This document shows positions 43,601 to 57,000 of a DNA stretch of 58,696 bases, in pieces; positions within the stretch are counted from its first letter, which is position 1; the number at the start of each line of letters is the position of its first letter. Made by a program: the position numbers and the translations under genes. Below the pieces are notes generated by a model. It was given only the letters and a program-made list of their open reading frames with translations, was not told where the DNA came from and made no database searches. The stretch is from Polymyxa betae (taxonomy: Eukaryota; Endomyxa; Phytomyxea; Plasmodiophorida; Plasmodiophoridae), in NCBI GenBank assembly GCA_003693705.1, contig RBZT01000971.1:2117-60812 (forward strand). Direction: 5' to 3'.

Positions 43601-44641
43601 CGGCATCTCGGAATCCTGACTAGTTGGATCATTCTTGGCTTTAGAGAGTCGCTCTTCCACCATAGCATCCGAGCTCTCATGTTCCGAGCTCTCGTGTGTA
43701 TCCGAGTTCTCATGCTTACAGTCCACTTGTTCTGTTTCCAGCTTAAAACACTTCAGTACATATTAATGTTGAGCCGATTAAATACAAGCAGACCTGTTTT
43801 CTCAAAGACGCTATATCTTCAGATCTTACAGGAAGACTTTGAAGCCACTTCTGTGCAGCATCCACACATTCTTTGATCGGCCTGAATGCGTTTAAAAGCG
43901 CCTCAGAGCTGGGTGGAATTCGCTGAGCCTCTGCCTGAAGAAGCGAAATGGTTTTCGACACAGCATCACTTAAGGACTTATTTTCCGAGGAAACTTCTAA
44001 CCACGAATGTTTTAGAAGGAATATTTGAACGACAGGGAATGAATCTTACTATTTGCCAACTCGATGCAGGGAATCGCTCTAGCAAGAGCTTTCTCATTCA
44101 TGATCGAGCAACGAGCGGCAGCCTCTTCAAGTTGTGCTGGCTTGAGAACATGGCTTATCTGGCAAATTCTTCTAATAGTACTGCGATGATGTAAAAGAGC
44201 AGCATGACGGGATTCTCTGAGAACCGAGATATCGCTTTCTAATTGCTTCTTGAGCGTTTCCAGTGATGTATACTGGTCAACAATAGGAGGAACTGCAATC
44301 ACAGACCATAAAAACTCTTGTACGAAAAAAGTCAACACATTCTAACCGTATTCGACAATAGCACGTGCCAAGCTCCTACACAAATCATGCTGTTCGACTT
44401 CTGTTTGTATAGATGCTATTGCGGATGTATAATCAACCGGGGTCGGAGGTTGTTCCGGCCTTGGCCCTTCACAAGCTCCACACTTTTCTGGGCCGCATTC
44501 ATTAACATATGTGCATTGAGGGCAAACCCAGGGAGCGAGATCAAGGTCGAGAGCAGCGGCACCTGAGATGGGTGCTTGGCACATCTGACAAATAGCGGCT
44601 CCATCCTCGCAAAGAAAAGTGCACCTTGGGCAGTTCACCAT
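40683..44641 (-). CDS. HECT E3 ubiquitin ligase with two RanBP2 zinc fingers and a pseudokinase domain
   Basis: The ATG at 44641 starts MVNCPRCTFLCEDGAAICQM, the first of two RanBP2-type fingers; the second is WVCPQCTYVNECGPEKCGAC. A long helical middle (44338-43067) follows. Next is a protein-kinase-like domain: CVLKQFNL keeps the ATP-site lysine, ICHGNLHARNIFLI replaces the catalytic HRD with HGN, and VLIDFSRARHY replaces DFG with DFS. The HECT domain runs from about 42100: IDQGGLTADLFTEFFLRVVS, FYAAIGKAMCKALIDGR, LAPEDLRILICGVQTLDG, and LPVGHTCFHTLDMPDYIDEY with the catalytic cysteine. The start is fixed by the finger. About twelve short introns are needed; the 41040-40975 intron joins RLCT to SLSCLPVQGLSRKITVRK. 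A C-terminal extension of about 40 residues follows the cysteine block. Confidence 0.87.
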
Positions 44642-45052
44642 GAGCCCAAATGGAAATAATCAGGTGCAATGTTGATGGACTGGATATGATAAGTAGATTT
44701 GTAAGAGTAGAGTTGGAAGCTAGTTAAGGCAGTAACTGATTTCTAGTTCTGGAAACTGCGCACTCCTGGATAAACTTTAAACGAACGTTCTGCGTTCTGC
44801 TGACCGCTTGGACCTCGATTGACGAGCCACAACCAACCTTGGGCCAGACGCTCTTTCTGACCAGCGTCCTTGGATCAGCTTAAATGTCTAAGTTGTCCTT
44901 CGATAATATGCGATGTTTATGACGTACCCTCGATGATTGACGGAGCTGATATGCAACAGATGTGATGGACGTCATAGTAAACTCACATGTGATTCGTGTT
45001 GGTATAAAAAGTTAATTTAATTGTTGTAAGGTTAGGTGACTGGATTATGTAT
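44642..45052. other. Intergenic stretch between the HECT gene and giant gene 2
   Basis: 411 bases with no supported gene. It must contain the HECT-gene promoter and the 3' end of giant gene 2. No clear TATA box or repeat stands out. Confidence 0.4.
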
Positions 45053-48000
45053 TTACAGATCATTTTCGTTTGGAAGCTTGTAGAAGGAACGTTGCGAAAA
45101 GCTTAGCTCAGAAGGAGCTGATCTGTTCAATGGGGATGCATCCTGGAACTCAGACTCGGCTTCATCGTTGCTAACTTTCATAACGTTCACTTGCAGCTTG
45201 TTTTCGAGTTTTCGCTTGTTTCGCTCGCGCTTTAACTTGATAATCTTGAAGATTACGCCGGCAGCCTGAACGAAAAAGAACGCACTGAACGTTCCAATCG
45301 TGATTGTTAGAAGGATACTGAGGCCGACATCGACGCTCGTGTTTGTTGTGAAGTCATTCTTGAACATATAGCCGCAAATTACAGCACAGAAAATCTCGAC
45401 TTGGGCAAACAAATGCAGACGATCGTCACCTTTTCGAATATAGGGCCGAACTAACAGCAGTAAGATTGTGTATGACACTGAAATGACGGCAGCAGCCTGA
45501 ACAGAAAGTTAGAAAAAGCGTTATGGATCACGGTATTCAACTTACGATCAGCTGGGATGAAGCAGGAAAGAATGCTACTAAACCGGTTAGGGACAGCTTG
45601 TGAATCATATCGACAAGTTCAAACCACCAGATTTCATGATTATATGCATCATATAAGAAACCTGACCTCTACATTTAACCTCGTGTCATACAAAAATTTA
45701 TGCCCTCACCCAATTCTGCCTTGACTCCATCTTCTTGCAAGCGATAGCGATAGCGCCACAACATGTAGAAGAAGAAGCAAGGGATCCCGATTGGGTAGAG
45801 CAAAGCGAAAAAAACTCCTAATCTTCGTTTAGTGTTCTCATACACATCTAAATAGCAGAATGTACCTAAACCAGCATATTTTTGATAAGTGTCATCGTAG
45901 CATTGGATCCTCATGTCAGATCTCAAGTAGTACACTCCTTCGACTTTCGTGCAGACGAACAGCCGAACGATCGTTGAAGAAACATTCGGATAGATTAAGA
46001 ACAAACTGAAAAACAAGAACAATTGAATACAAATTCAAGCAGAATGTTTGCGTTGGCAACCTAAACACAAGCATTCGCCAGAACTTCTTCCGGGATCGCT
46101 TCCTTGACGCAGCGTCTACTGATCTGCCAAGCACAGTTTTCGGAAGCAAATACAGCAAGATGACCAGAGCGAGCAGGATTAAAGGGGAGAAGGAGACGAA
46201 AAGGAATTTCTTGTAAAAGTTGGAATCTGAATGTGGCGATGAGTATCCTGGCTCAATGTTTTCAACAACTTACTGAAGACACATTCCAGCCCAGAGGAGG
46301 AGAAAAGGTCCAAGTTGATAACTGCAAACAAACTAACAAATTCTTTGAAAGTGTTTGGCATAGGGGTCTCTACGATGGTCATCAGTGACGTCAGAATCTG
46401 AGTGAAACCTATCGAGAGAGTGAACATCGAAATAGACAGTTGAGATATGACATTACCCAGCATAATCTTTAGCTTGTATGAGAAATTTGGCTTTGGAGTT
46501 GGCTGCCCATGAATCGCAGCTTCTTCAGCTTGAGAAGCTTTGTGTCTCGCCTGTTCTGATTCATGCAACATGTGGCGAGATTCACTCTGAGTAAGCCCAA
46601 CACCGATAACATCACTCCAGAAACGTTCATTTTTCTCAACAGCATCCTGAGCGGCACATTATTTTCGTTTCGGGTGAACAGCATGGTCACAAACCTGAAC
46701 TTTGACATGGTGCATTTTAGAAGCGCCTGCCCTCAGAACGATAAAGAATTGAGCCCACAGTGCTAGTAAAGTGACAGAGCCAACCAGAAGCATATATGTC
46801 CAGCTATCAGATGCCGAAGGGCAGACATTACAATCACCACGTAATGTTCCATAATAGCCAGGATTGCAAATAGCGCACAGAGGTCCATGATGATTAGCCT
46901 GGCATACAGATTGCACACCTCCTTGACAGTTTTTCTGGAGAATGCATCGGTAGAAATTCATACTTGTATTCGAAGGTTTCCAGTATCCTGGATCCGCTTG
47001 TAATGTTTCTGATTAAGTGTTAGCTAATATTCCTCAGAGTTTTCTATCAACATACCGACAGTCAAACCTGTTTCGTGACAGCTCATTCCTTCAGTGCAGA
47101 TCTGCATGATTGCTGTCAAATCGGATCACTGCGAAAAATTATAAGGTTGTACCTGGCACTGAGTGGTCACGTCTTCACGTTCGTCGCTGTAATAGCCAAT
47201 GTTGCAGGGACATTCGGAATTAAAGGCATTTGCTTCCGAATTCACATCGCATGCAAGGCATTGCGATTGGCCTGCCTTCGTTGTCACCTGTCTTGTTGGA
47301 CATTGCAGGCATTCTCTAGCGGCAGGACCACTGAATGTACCCGGTACACAGCTTGAACATTTAGCAACACCAAACCCAGCCACTGGATCAGAGCTATATC
47401 TCCCTGAAAGAGAACTTAACGACATCTCTCAGAAAAAGAGATTAAAATCAGCATACCAGCTGGACATCCATAGCACAACTCTTGACCCGTATCACCCTGG
47501 TAATAACCTGCTGGACAGGCTTCGCAAGCTAGAGACCCGTTTCCCTTTTGATGGGTACCTACAGGGCACAGCTTACACTCTGTTAAACCTTCTTCATCCT
47601 GAAATTACAAAAAACAGTTAAATTTCTGTACCCGATGATGAACAGCATCACTAACCGAATATCTTCCAGGTTCGCAATCAATGCAGGATTTTTGCCCGGA
47701 TACAGAAACATATCTGCCTTTCGGACAGCGCGTACATGTCTCAAGAGGAAGTTCAACTCGTAAACTGAAGGTTCCTGGCTCACATTCGGTACAGATGCTA
47801 TTATTGCTTCCTAAAGCGAAAGTTCCGCTTGGACAGTCGGTACAGGTCGCAGAAGCGAAATCCGAAGCCACCAGACCCGATTTGCAAGCTTTGCAAATAG
47901 AACCTTTTTCGTCAGAATACCATCCTATCCATGGATGTCAATAAAAATGACAAACATACATATGAAGCAAAAGGTACCAACCAGGTTTACAAGGAAAACA

Positions 48001-51000
48001 GCTGGTGTCTCCAATATTCGGCTGTTCATAACCAACTGGGCATTGAATACAGCTTGTGGAATTATACGACGATGTATACGTTCCAGCAGGACAGGGCGTA
48101 CACGACGAAGATTCTGGCGTTGGCGCATATGTACCAGGAGGACACAATGTACATTGAGTTGGATTCAATGTTTGCCCATTTTGGTAACTAAAGAGAACAA
48201 TCAAATTTAGAGTTCGTTCAACAAACTAAATTCAGTCTTGACCTTCCAGCAGGACAGACATCACAAACAGTCGAGTTAGAGGAATTGGAAAACCGTCCAG
48301 CAGGACACTTTACACAGGACTTTGAGCCATAATCTGAACTGAACGTGCCTGGAGTGCATAGATCACACGATGTTTGCCCAACGAGATTCTGAGCAGAATT
48401 TCAGCAAAAGATACAAAGAAAACTGTCAACCTCCTACTTGAGATGATCCTGGAGGACAACTTTCACATTGAGAGCCAGATGGTGAGTTTTGATTTCGAAA
48501 TGTTCCTGCGGGACACTGGCTGCATAGAACCGTGCCTTCAGATCCAGCAAACCTATAAGATGATAAGAAAAAATCTATAAACGGACTCGTGAAATGCTGA
48601 CCTTCCATCAGCACAAGGAGAACACTGTCGAGAGCGTTCTGATGGTGCTGCATATCCCAAAGGACACAAATCACATTCGCTCTGAGCCGACAATGGCTGG
48701 GCTCTGCCAACAGGACAGCTAATGCAGACTGGAGAGCCTTCACCAGCAAACGTCCCAGGTAAACAATCGATACATTGTGTTGGGCCATTCGAAGTTCTTC
48801 CAGCAGGGCAGGCAAAGCATTCTTTTAGACCCGTGATATTACTGAGCAAAGTCACACATTGTATTCCCAAGGTGCAGAGTTCATATGAAATACCTGAACC
48901 GCCCCAGAGAGCAGGTCGAACAAGATGCCTGACCACTATTTGAATTGAATGTTCCAACTGGGCACCGTAAACAGGATTGTTGTTCGGTTTGCGACTGGGA
49001 AAAACTCAGTGAAAGTACAGCGGAGTGAATGTCAACATTACAGTATACGTTCCTGCAGGGCAAGCGATACAATTGTCCAATCCGGGACTATTTGCATAAG
49101 TTCCTGGGTCGCATGGTTTACATGTTGTACTGCCTGGATTATTGGCATGCCTAAAGAGGAGTTATTTACCGAACATTTTTTTGACCCATATGAAATCATA
49201 CTTTCCAGAAGAGCATAGTGAACACGCAGCCACACCACCGGTCAGAGAAAAGGTTCCTGCACGACATGATGCACATGATGATTGACCAGTAAGGTTATTA
49301 TAAGTTCCAGGTGGACAGAGAGAACATTGGCTTGATCCATACGCCGACTGAACATCAAATTAGAATCGAAGTCGAAGTTGAATTAATTGGTAACTCACAG
49401 AGAAGGTAGCGATTGGACAGTCTAGACATTTTCCAGAACCAACCTGACTTTGATATTTCCCAGGAGGACATGCCAAGCATTGTGGTGTGCCTTGAACTGG
49501 CGCGTACATTCCTTGGTTGCAATCAGTACATGTTGACAATCCAGATGCCCCATTCAATGATGATCGTCCGACAGAACAGTTCTTGCAGGACGCAGCATTG
49601 AACGTATCCGACTAAAATCCGGTCAATTTGTGACTACAAAATTAGGACCACTTACATATGTTCCAGCTGGACAGTTATCACAAGACGATAGCCCAATAGA
49701 TGACGAATACCTGCCAGGAGTGCAGGAGGAACAAGCGATAGATCCCGTTTCTGTGGCGGAAGTTCCAGCACCACATGGTATACAAGCTGATTGCCCTTGA
49801 TTAGGCTGCTTATAACCTGAGGGACAGGCCAGGCACTGATTCTTAAACGTCAGAGAGGCATTATTGAATCTACTCACACTCAGGCAACCAGACCCTAGAC
49901 CCTAGACCCCTTCAAACCTTCCAGCGGGACATAGTGTGCAGACTGACGAACCAACTGTTGTTGCCATTGTACCATCTGGACAATTGATGCAGAAGGTTTT
50001 CTTCTCAGAGGACTGATAGGTTCCTTGTGGGCATGAAGTGCATTCTGAACCTGAAATCGCATACCTGCCTGTAGGGCAGTTTGTGCAACTAACAGCCCCT
50101 GTCTGAGATGATTCAGTACCATCTGGACATTTCGAGCAAATGCTCTCTATAACAAAACATCAGATGCTAAAACAGCAAATGTAATTCAATTACGCCCAGG
50201 TACTGAATATGTATTTCTAGGACATGGTTGGCAGGATGTAGCAGCAGTTTCATTTGAATACGTCCCAGCTGGACAGCTTAAGCATTGATCATTACCAGAT
50301 GCAGGCGAATATGTTCCAGGTTGGCAAGCAACACATGAGTTCAATGTCGCGCTATTCGTATAACCCTACATAACATTCAGTGAAATGCATTAAGGATCGG
50401 ATATAAGCAGTACCGGAGGGCATTTCGTACAGGATAAGGATTGTGTCGAATTCGAGTATGTTCCTGCAACACAGGCAGGGCATTGAGCTTGACCAATGTT
50501 GGGATTCGCTGTTCCTGTAGCACAGTCTGTACACGAGACAGCAGCATTGGATGAAGAATATCGTCCGGCTGCGCAGGTCGTGCAATTTGTCGATTGAAAG
50601 GTAGATGTGTAGCTAACAATGCGTTAATGATACGACATTTGAAAAAGACAAAAAGAACCTTCCACTAGGACATTGAGCACACGACGACAGCCCAGCCGAG
50701 GCAGTATAATAGCCAGGTGTACAGGGTGAACACGATGTGCTGCCTGAGACTTGCGACTGAAAGCCAGCAGGACATGATAAACATGATGAGCTCCCAGTAG
50801 TACTGCTATACCTATAGCAAAGGATTCAGAAAACATCAGACCGATACAAGCCTGTTAACAAACCTTCCCGGTACACAGGACTTGCAGGATGCCGCCCCGA
50901 CAGCATCAGTAAATGTTCCTGCTGGACATGGAGTACAGAAGGAGGCTCCGGCACGAGAAAAGGTCCCAGTTGGACAGGTCTGGCACGAGATCGACCCAGT

Positions 51001-54000
51001 TACGTTCGAGAATTGTCCATCAGGGCATTGATTGCAGACTGATTGGCCCAGACCTGACTGACTGGTTCCCACCGGGCATTGCTTACAGGATGTCTGTCCA
51101 GAGATGTCTTGGTATGATCCAGCAGGGCAATCGATCGAGGAATTCGATCCCACAGCGATGCTGTATCGTCCAGGTGGCGCTTGCGTACATGTGACCGATT
51201 TGGGCGTGGCCGAATACGATCCGGCGTCACATGCGATGCAAGACGAAACCGTGTCAGACGAGATTGTCCCGGATGGACAGTTTAGACACTTGGTCATGGC
51301 CATCTTGTTCGCATAAGTTCCCAAATTACATTTTTCACAGGATGTGACACCGGTCGCTGACGAGAATCGACCCAATTCGCAATCAACACATAATGTACTG
51401 TTGTATCCATGACGTCCTTGCGGGCAGCTGCTGCACAATGACGATCCGGAGTTTGGTGCAATCGTTCCCGCCAGGCAAGTGCTGCAAACAGCAGCGTTCG
51501 AGCCAGCCGATGCAGTGCCAGGCGGACACTTCAGGCAAGTATTGCCAGAGACGTACAGACCCGGATTGCACGGTGCATATGAAATCGTGACATTCGATGA
51601 AGTTCCAACGGTTCCTCCATTCTGAATGACAAGCAGAGTACGTTGCATTCCTGATCCGGCCGGAGTCGTACATGCGAACTTACGCTGCGGCAGCGTATTA
51701 TCATGAATTACGCTTGTACATGGCAGACCTCCAACATACACTGTCACTGGACTTCGAAAGTTCTGCCCAGTAACAGTGATAAGATCGCCACCGGAACGAG
51801 AGCAATTTTTAATGGATCCGGGTGATGAATTATCAGTCAGACATCCAGCAACGCTGCTGATAATCGGCGGCGCATATGAAAATAGTCGAACGCCCCGAGA
51901 AAACAGAAGGCCTGATGAAGCCACCACCTGCAATGACAATCCAGCACCCTCAGAAACTTGGCAAGTATATTTGAAAGATGAGATGAACGTGTTTAGCAGG
52001 CATGTACTAGTTGAAATTCGTGTACTGACATCACTGGCGAAGTTGGCGCCTGTAACAGTCAGGATAGCGCCACCTTCGGTCGAACAGCCAGATGTAGCAT
52101 TACCGCTCTATTGACATAATAATTATTTAGCCCGAAATAATAAGTACAGAAAATAGTACCTGAGATGGACATCCTTCGACTTTGTAAATAACTGGAGCAA
52201 TTGGATATGAATAAGCGAAAGGACTAACAGCAGACGCCACATTTAAGGCTGTGAGAATGAATCTGAGATTGGAACCTTCACCAGGGACAGTACGGCACGT
52301 AATCTGTGCTGTCTCCCTCGATGCATCAATTACAGTGACACTAATCGATTGACAAGAATATTGGTTATAATTTGGTCCGGGTCCATACGTCACTTTTAGA
52401 GCATCGGCTCGACTACCGACATGCTGAGCCTGGAATGTGATCGTCTGACCTTCGGTAGTATTAACTTGCAACAGATTCGATCGAATAGATGAACCGGTGG
52501 TTCCCAAAGACGAATCGACCAGAGCCGGTGTAGGATGATTCAATGTATCGGATCCGAATAGCGATTGCTGTTTACCAGACATTATCTGAAATTGAAGCCC
52601 AGAGCCAACACTATCAGATAAAGCGCATGATATCGCATAGATTCCGTTCGTGAGAGACACTTGCTGAACATCGGAACAACCGAACTGGAAAGATGATGAT
52701 GGTAGACCATAGATGACCGACCAAGGAGTAGAAACCAGATTTGTACAGCTGAAATAAGCACGAAGCCCTTGACTTCCAACCAATGTCCAGTTAGCAGTAA
52801 CAGCTCCTATAGGTCCATATGTTGTACTGCTAGTCTTAACTTGCAATGTCCCTGATATGATGACAGGACCAGCATATGACAGATAATTCTTGCTGTCAGT
52901 TTGAGCCTGCAACTGATTCGGCCCAACCGATACAGCGACAGGTAAAGAGAATCCACCAACATCTCGAGCTGGTAACGAACATGTCATTATCTGACCTGGA
53001 TTGTTGTACAGGTAGGTGACATTCGAGCAAAAAAGGCCTCCAACTGTAATGTTGGATTTTGCTGCGAAATTATTGCCGGAAACTGTAATCGTTGTCCCGC
53101 CCAAGATGCTGCAGCTTGAAGTTGTCGTGACATCGTTAACAGTGCATCCGCGAACAGAATTAATATGGGGTGCAGCATACGAGAACGATTTGGGTGAGCT
53201 GCTTTGGCCACCAACTGTCATAATTACAGACAGCGATGCTCCTGAATTTTTAGGAAGAAGACACACAATATTGGTGTGGTTATGCTGTCCTGAGACTACT
53301 GGACAGAATGCATTTCCAACCAGAATCGTTGCAGTATCCGAACTGGAACCGAAATTTGTTCCCTTGATTGTTAAAACATTTGACGTTATGGATTCGGTAA
53401 ATGCCAATGGCGCATATAAAGTCGAGATCACAGGTGCTGCATACGAGAATATTTGGCTTCCACCAGAGCCAGCCTCCCCTGCGTTATTATACACAATAAC
53501 ATCAAGAAATTTCCCAACACCGGCTGGGATTGAACATTCGATGGATGTCTGCTGAAACCCGGCCCCAGTAACATTACAGAGTTTACCACCAACTAATATA
53601 CGAGCAGAACCAGAATATGGGCCGAATTCGGTTCCTGACAAAAAAAGGCTAATACCTCCAGCCGTGCTTGCTACTCCTACAAAGAACGATGTCAAATATA
53701 GAAAGAACGCGAGATAGAACATTTACTTGGACTGAGCGATGTAAGAACAGGTTTTCTGTAGCTCATAACGGTCTGAGCTGTCTGTCCGCCTGCTTTTAAT
53801 ATCAAGGTGAGATTTGTGCCTGAATTCTTTGGGGCTGTGCACCGAACTCGAGTGTGTGATTGTGTTCCGGCAACGATATCGCAAGATTTCTCTCCGAATG
53901 TAATAACCGACGAGGTTCCAAACGAGGTTCCAGATATAATTAACACCCCAGATCCATCAGTTGGTACTAAACCATCAGCTGAATTCAATACAGAAACGGA

Positions 54001-57000
54001 GCTGATTTCTGGAGGTGCATAGGAGAAATTCTTCGCCGCAGACGTCTGCCCTTCAACATTAACAATCAAGGCGAGATTAACCCCCTGACCAGACGGGACC
54101 GAACATGTGATTTGAGCGCCGTTCAGTACCAGCTGTATTGCAGCGCACAGCTTTCCACCAATCGTTGCAAAACCAGTTGTACCAAAATTGTTTCCGAAAA
54201 CAGTAATGACATCCCCTCCAGCAGTGGAGAACGACGATGTTAAACCCGAATAAGATGAGATCACAGGCTGGTCGTATGATAATGTAAGGGAATTACTCTT
54301 CTGGGCGCCAATTGAGATTTGCACACTAACACCAGTACCTTGTCCAGATGGTAATGAACAAATGACCAAAGTATTGTTCTGAAATATACTCGAACAGACA
54401 CTTCCACCAACTGTTGCAGTTCCATAGGAACCTAGATTGTTACCAACGATTGTGATGGGAACACCACCCAATGTTGGATATGACGATGCCGAAATAGCCG
54501 TGATGGTTGGGCCGAAATACGAAATAAGCACAGATTGGGTTGAGACCAGACCATCGACATTGACAGTGACCAATTGGCCGGTACCGAGTCCGCTTGGAAC
54601 TGTACAGTTAATCTGTGTCTGGATATGTCCAGTAACAGGGCAGTCGTACTGGCCGCCGATCGTCACCGAGACCGTCGCCGACGAGGGTCCAAAATTCGAT
54701 CCCGAAATCATCATCAGAGTGTTGCCCGATGTTGAGAACAGAGTCGGCGATACGTTATTGACAATCGGGGCCTGATAAGTGAGTTGAGCCGAACCAGAAT
54801 ACTGGCCCCCGACTACAGCATAAACTTGAATGCCCTTGCCTGACCCTGCCGGACACTTGAATGTAAATCTTCTATGTGGTATCACCCTGGTAATTTGTAT
54901 AACAGTTGATAAAATGACAACATAGGCTGGAGATGAGTTCGGGCCGAAATTCGTTCCATCGACGGTGATGGTGACAGTTCCGAGAGTATCACAGCCAGAC
55001 GTTGGCGTCAGTGTTGTAATCGATGGAGCGTAGAAGTTGACGGCGCTGGAAACCGTCGCAGAAACCGACGGCGTCGAAGATGTTCGCGTCACCGTAAAAT
55101 TCAAATTAGCACCGGTTGAATTGGCCGGCATACACTTGATTAGATTATGAGTATATGAGCGGGTAGAGCAGCTTAAGCCTGCGACAGTAGCCTGCCCGCT
55201 CGTTCCAAAGCTACTTCCGGTAATGGTTAATAATGGACTTTGTGAGGTATCGGTTGAGAAGAATGTCGGAGTGGCTGCCATTGAATTGGGCGCATTGAAC
55301 GTCAGCAACGACGAATATCCAACTTTTCCATCGGCCGATCGAACTTGGAGTGTGCTATTTGCACCTGATAATGCAGGCATAGTGCACATAATGACAGTAT
55401 GACTCCAGCCACCACTCTTTCACAATGGTTAAAGTGAATTAAACAAACAAACTAAACAGTGTGTCGCACCTGAATAGGACATGACGCTCCCGAGCTGACG
55501 AACGTAACAGTTCCTGTCGAGGAACCGAAACTCGATCCGAATATCGTCAGAATGACACCGCCTTCGGTATTAATCGATGCCGGATTGACACTTGTAATGG
55601 TTGGGCTGCGAAATGAGAAATATCCAGATAATGTACTGGATCTGCCTCCAGCAGGGACTTTCACCCGAACATCAAGATTTGATCCCGAACTAGGTGATAC
55701 CAAACATTGAACAGTTGTGTGTGAGAACACGCTTGTTGCACATGAAATCAGATCAATTTCAGCGAGACCAGTCGTGCCCAGGTTCGTCCCGATAAACTGA
55801 ACATTACTTCCTTCTGTTGCCGAATGAGCTGGGACAACACTGCTCAGAACTGGAGGGTCGTAAGCGAATATCTTATCGACATTGGATAAACGGCCGAGAA
55901 CGCTAACAAAGACTTGCAGATCGTTGCCTTGACCAGGAGGAACAGTACACGTGATACGGGTATGATTATTAGTGGGACCTAAACTAGAAACGCATTCCGT
56001 TCCCGTTCCTGTGTCGCTTGAATGACGAAAATAAACCTTTCCAGATGTGCCGAAATTCGATCCAGACAAGATAATCGCATAGCCTCCTTGTGTCGACCCC
56101 GAACTCGGGCTGATGGACGTCAAGGTCGGCGGCAGATAATTGACGTAAACGGCTGTATTGGAGTTAACCAGAGTGCCAACCTGAACTGTCGGAAAGAGCC
56201 CGGTCCCTTGACCAGCAGCTGCCAGACAGGTCAACACCGTATGAGCAGTTGTAATTACAACATTGCTGCAGGCAACTGTCCCAAGCGTTATCGTGACGGC
56301 ACCAGAATTAACAGGACCAAAGTTGGTGCCAGTTAAGGTAATAATGCCTCCTGTTGTTGGTAGTGCAGAGCCCGAAGATGGATAGGTAATTGCTGATACA
56401 GTTGGGGCATTGTAATTGTAGTAGATTGATGACTGTGAAACCTGAGTATTGACAGTAATTGTCACCAATACATTGGCACCATAGCCTGTAGATATTCAGA
56501 ATTCATATCTGCATACATGAGCATTTAGGCTGTACCTGCAGGGACCGTACATTTGACGGAAGTATGATTTGTGACAAATGATGGTGATGCACAACTCCAG
56601 GTTCCAGCAAACATCACAGATACCTTGGAGATTGCATTTCCAAAATTGGTTCCGGTGACAGTGATGATCCCGCCCCCATTCGTAGATCCAGATGACAACC
56701 ATACCGATGAGATCGCAGGAGTCACATAATTGAACGATGCACTGGCCGATTGCCCTCCAGCCGTGACCGTGACAATCGAATTTGTGCCCGTTCCAACTGG
56801 ACATGGAACAATAATAGATGTGAATGACTTCGATGTGATAGCTGTAGTGATCCCGTTAACTGTTACGGACGGATTTGTGCCAAAATTCGCTCCATAAATG
56901 GTGATGGGAATGGAGCCATCTGTCTTCATCACAGATGGGCTTAACGATGTGATGGTTGGCGGCGCGAAAGAGCACGAAATCGAAACCGTGTCGGTTTTTC

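Noticed and set aside
46563-46766. Plus-strand frame in the membrane module of giant gene 2
   Set aside because: Antisense of exons whose minus-strand reading aligns with the membrane module of giant gene 1.
53016-53555. 179-codon plus-strand frame (MTFEQKRPPTVMLDF...)
   Set aside because: Antisense shadow of the long TIG exon of giant gene 2; the repeated PPTV-type motifs are reverse readings of TIG turns.
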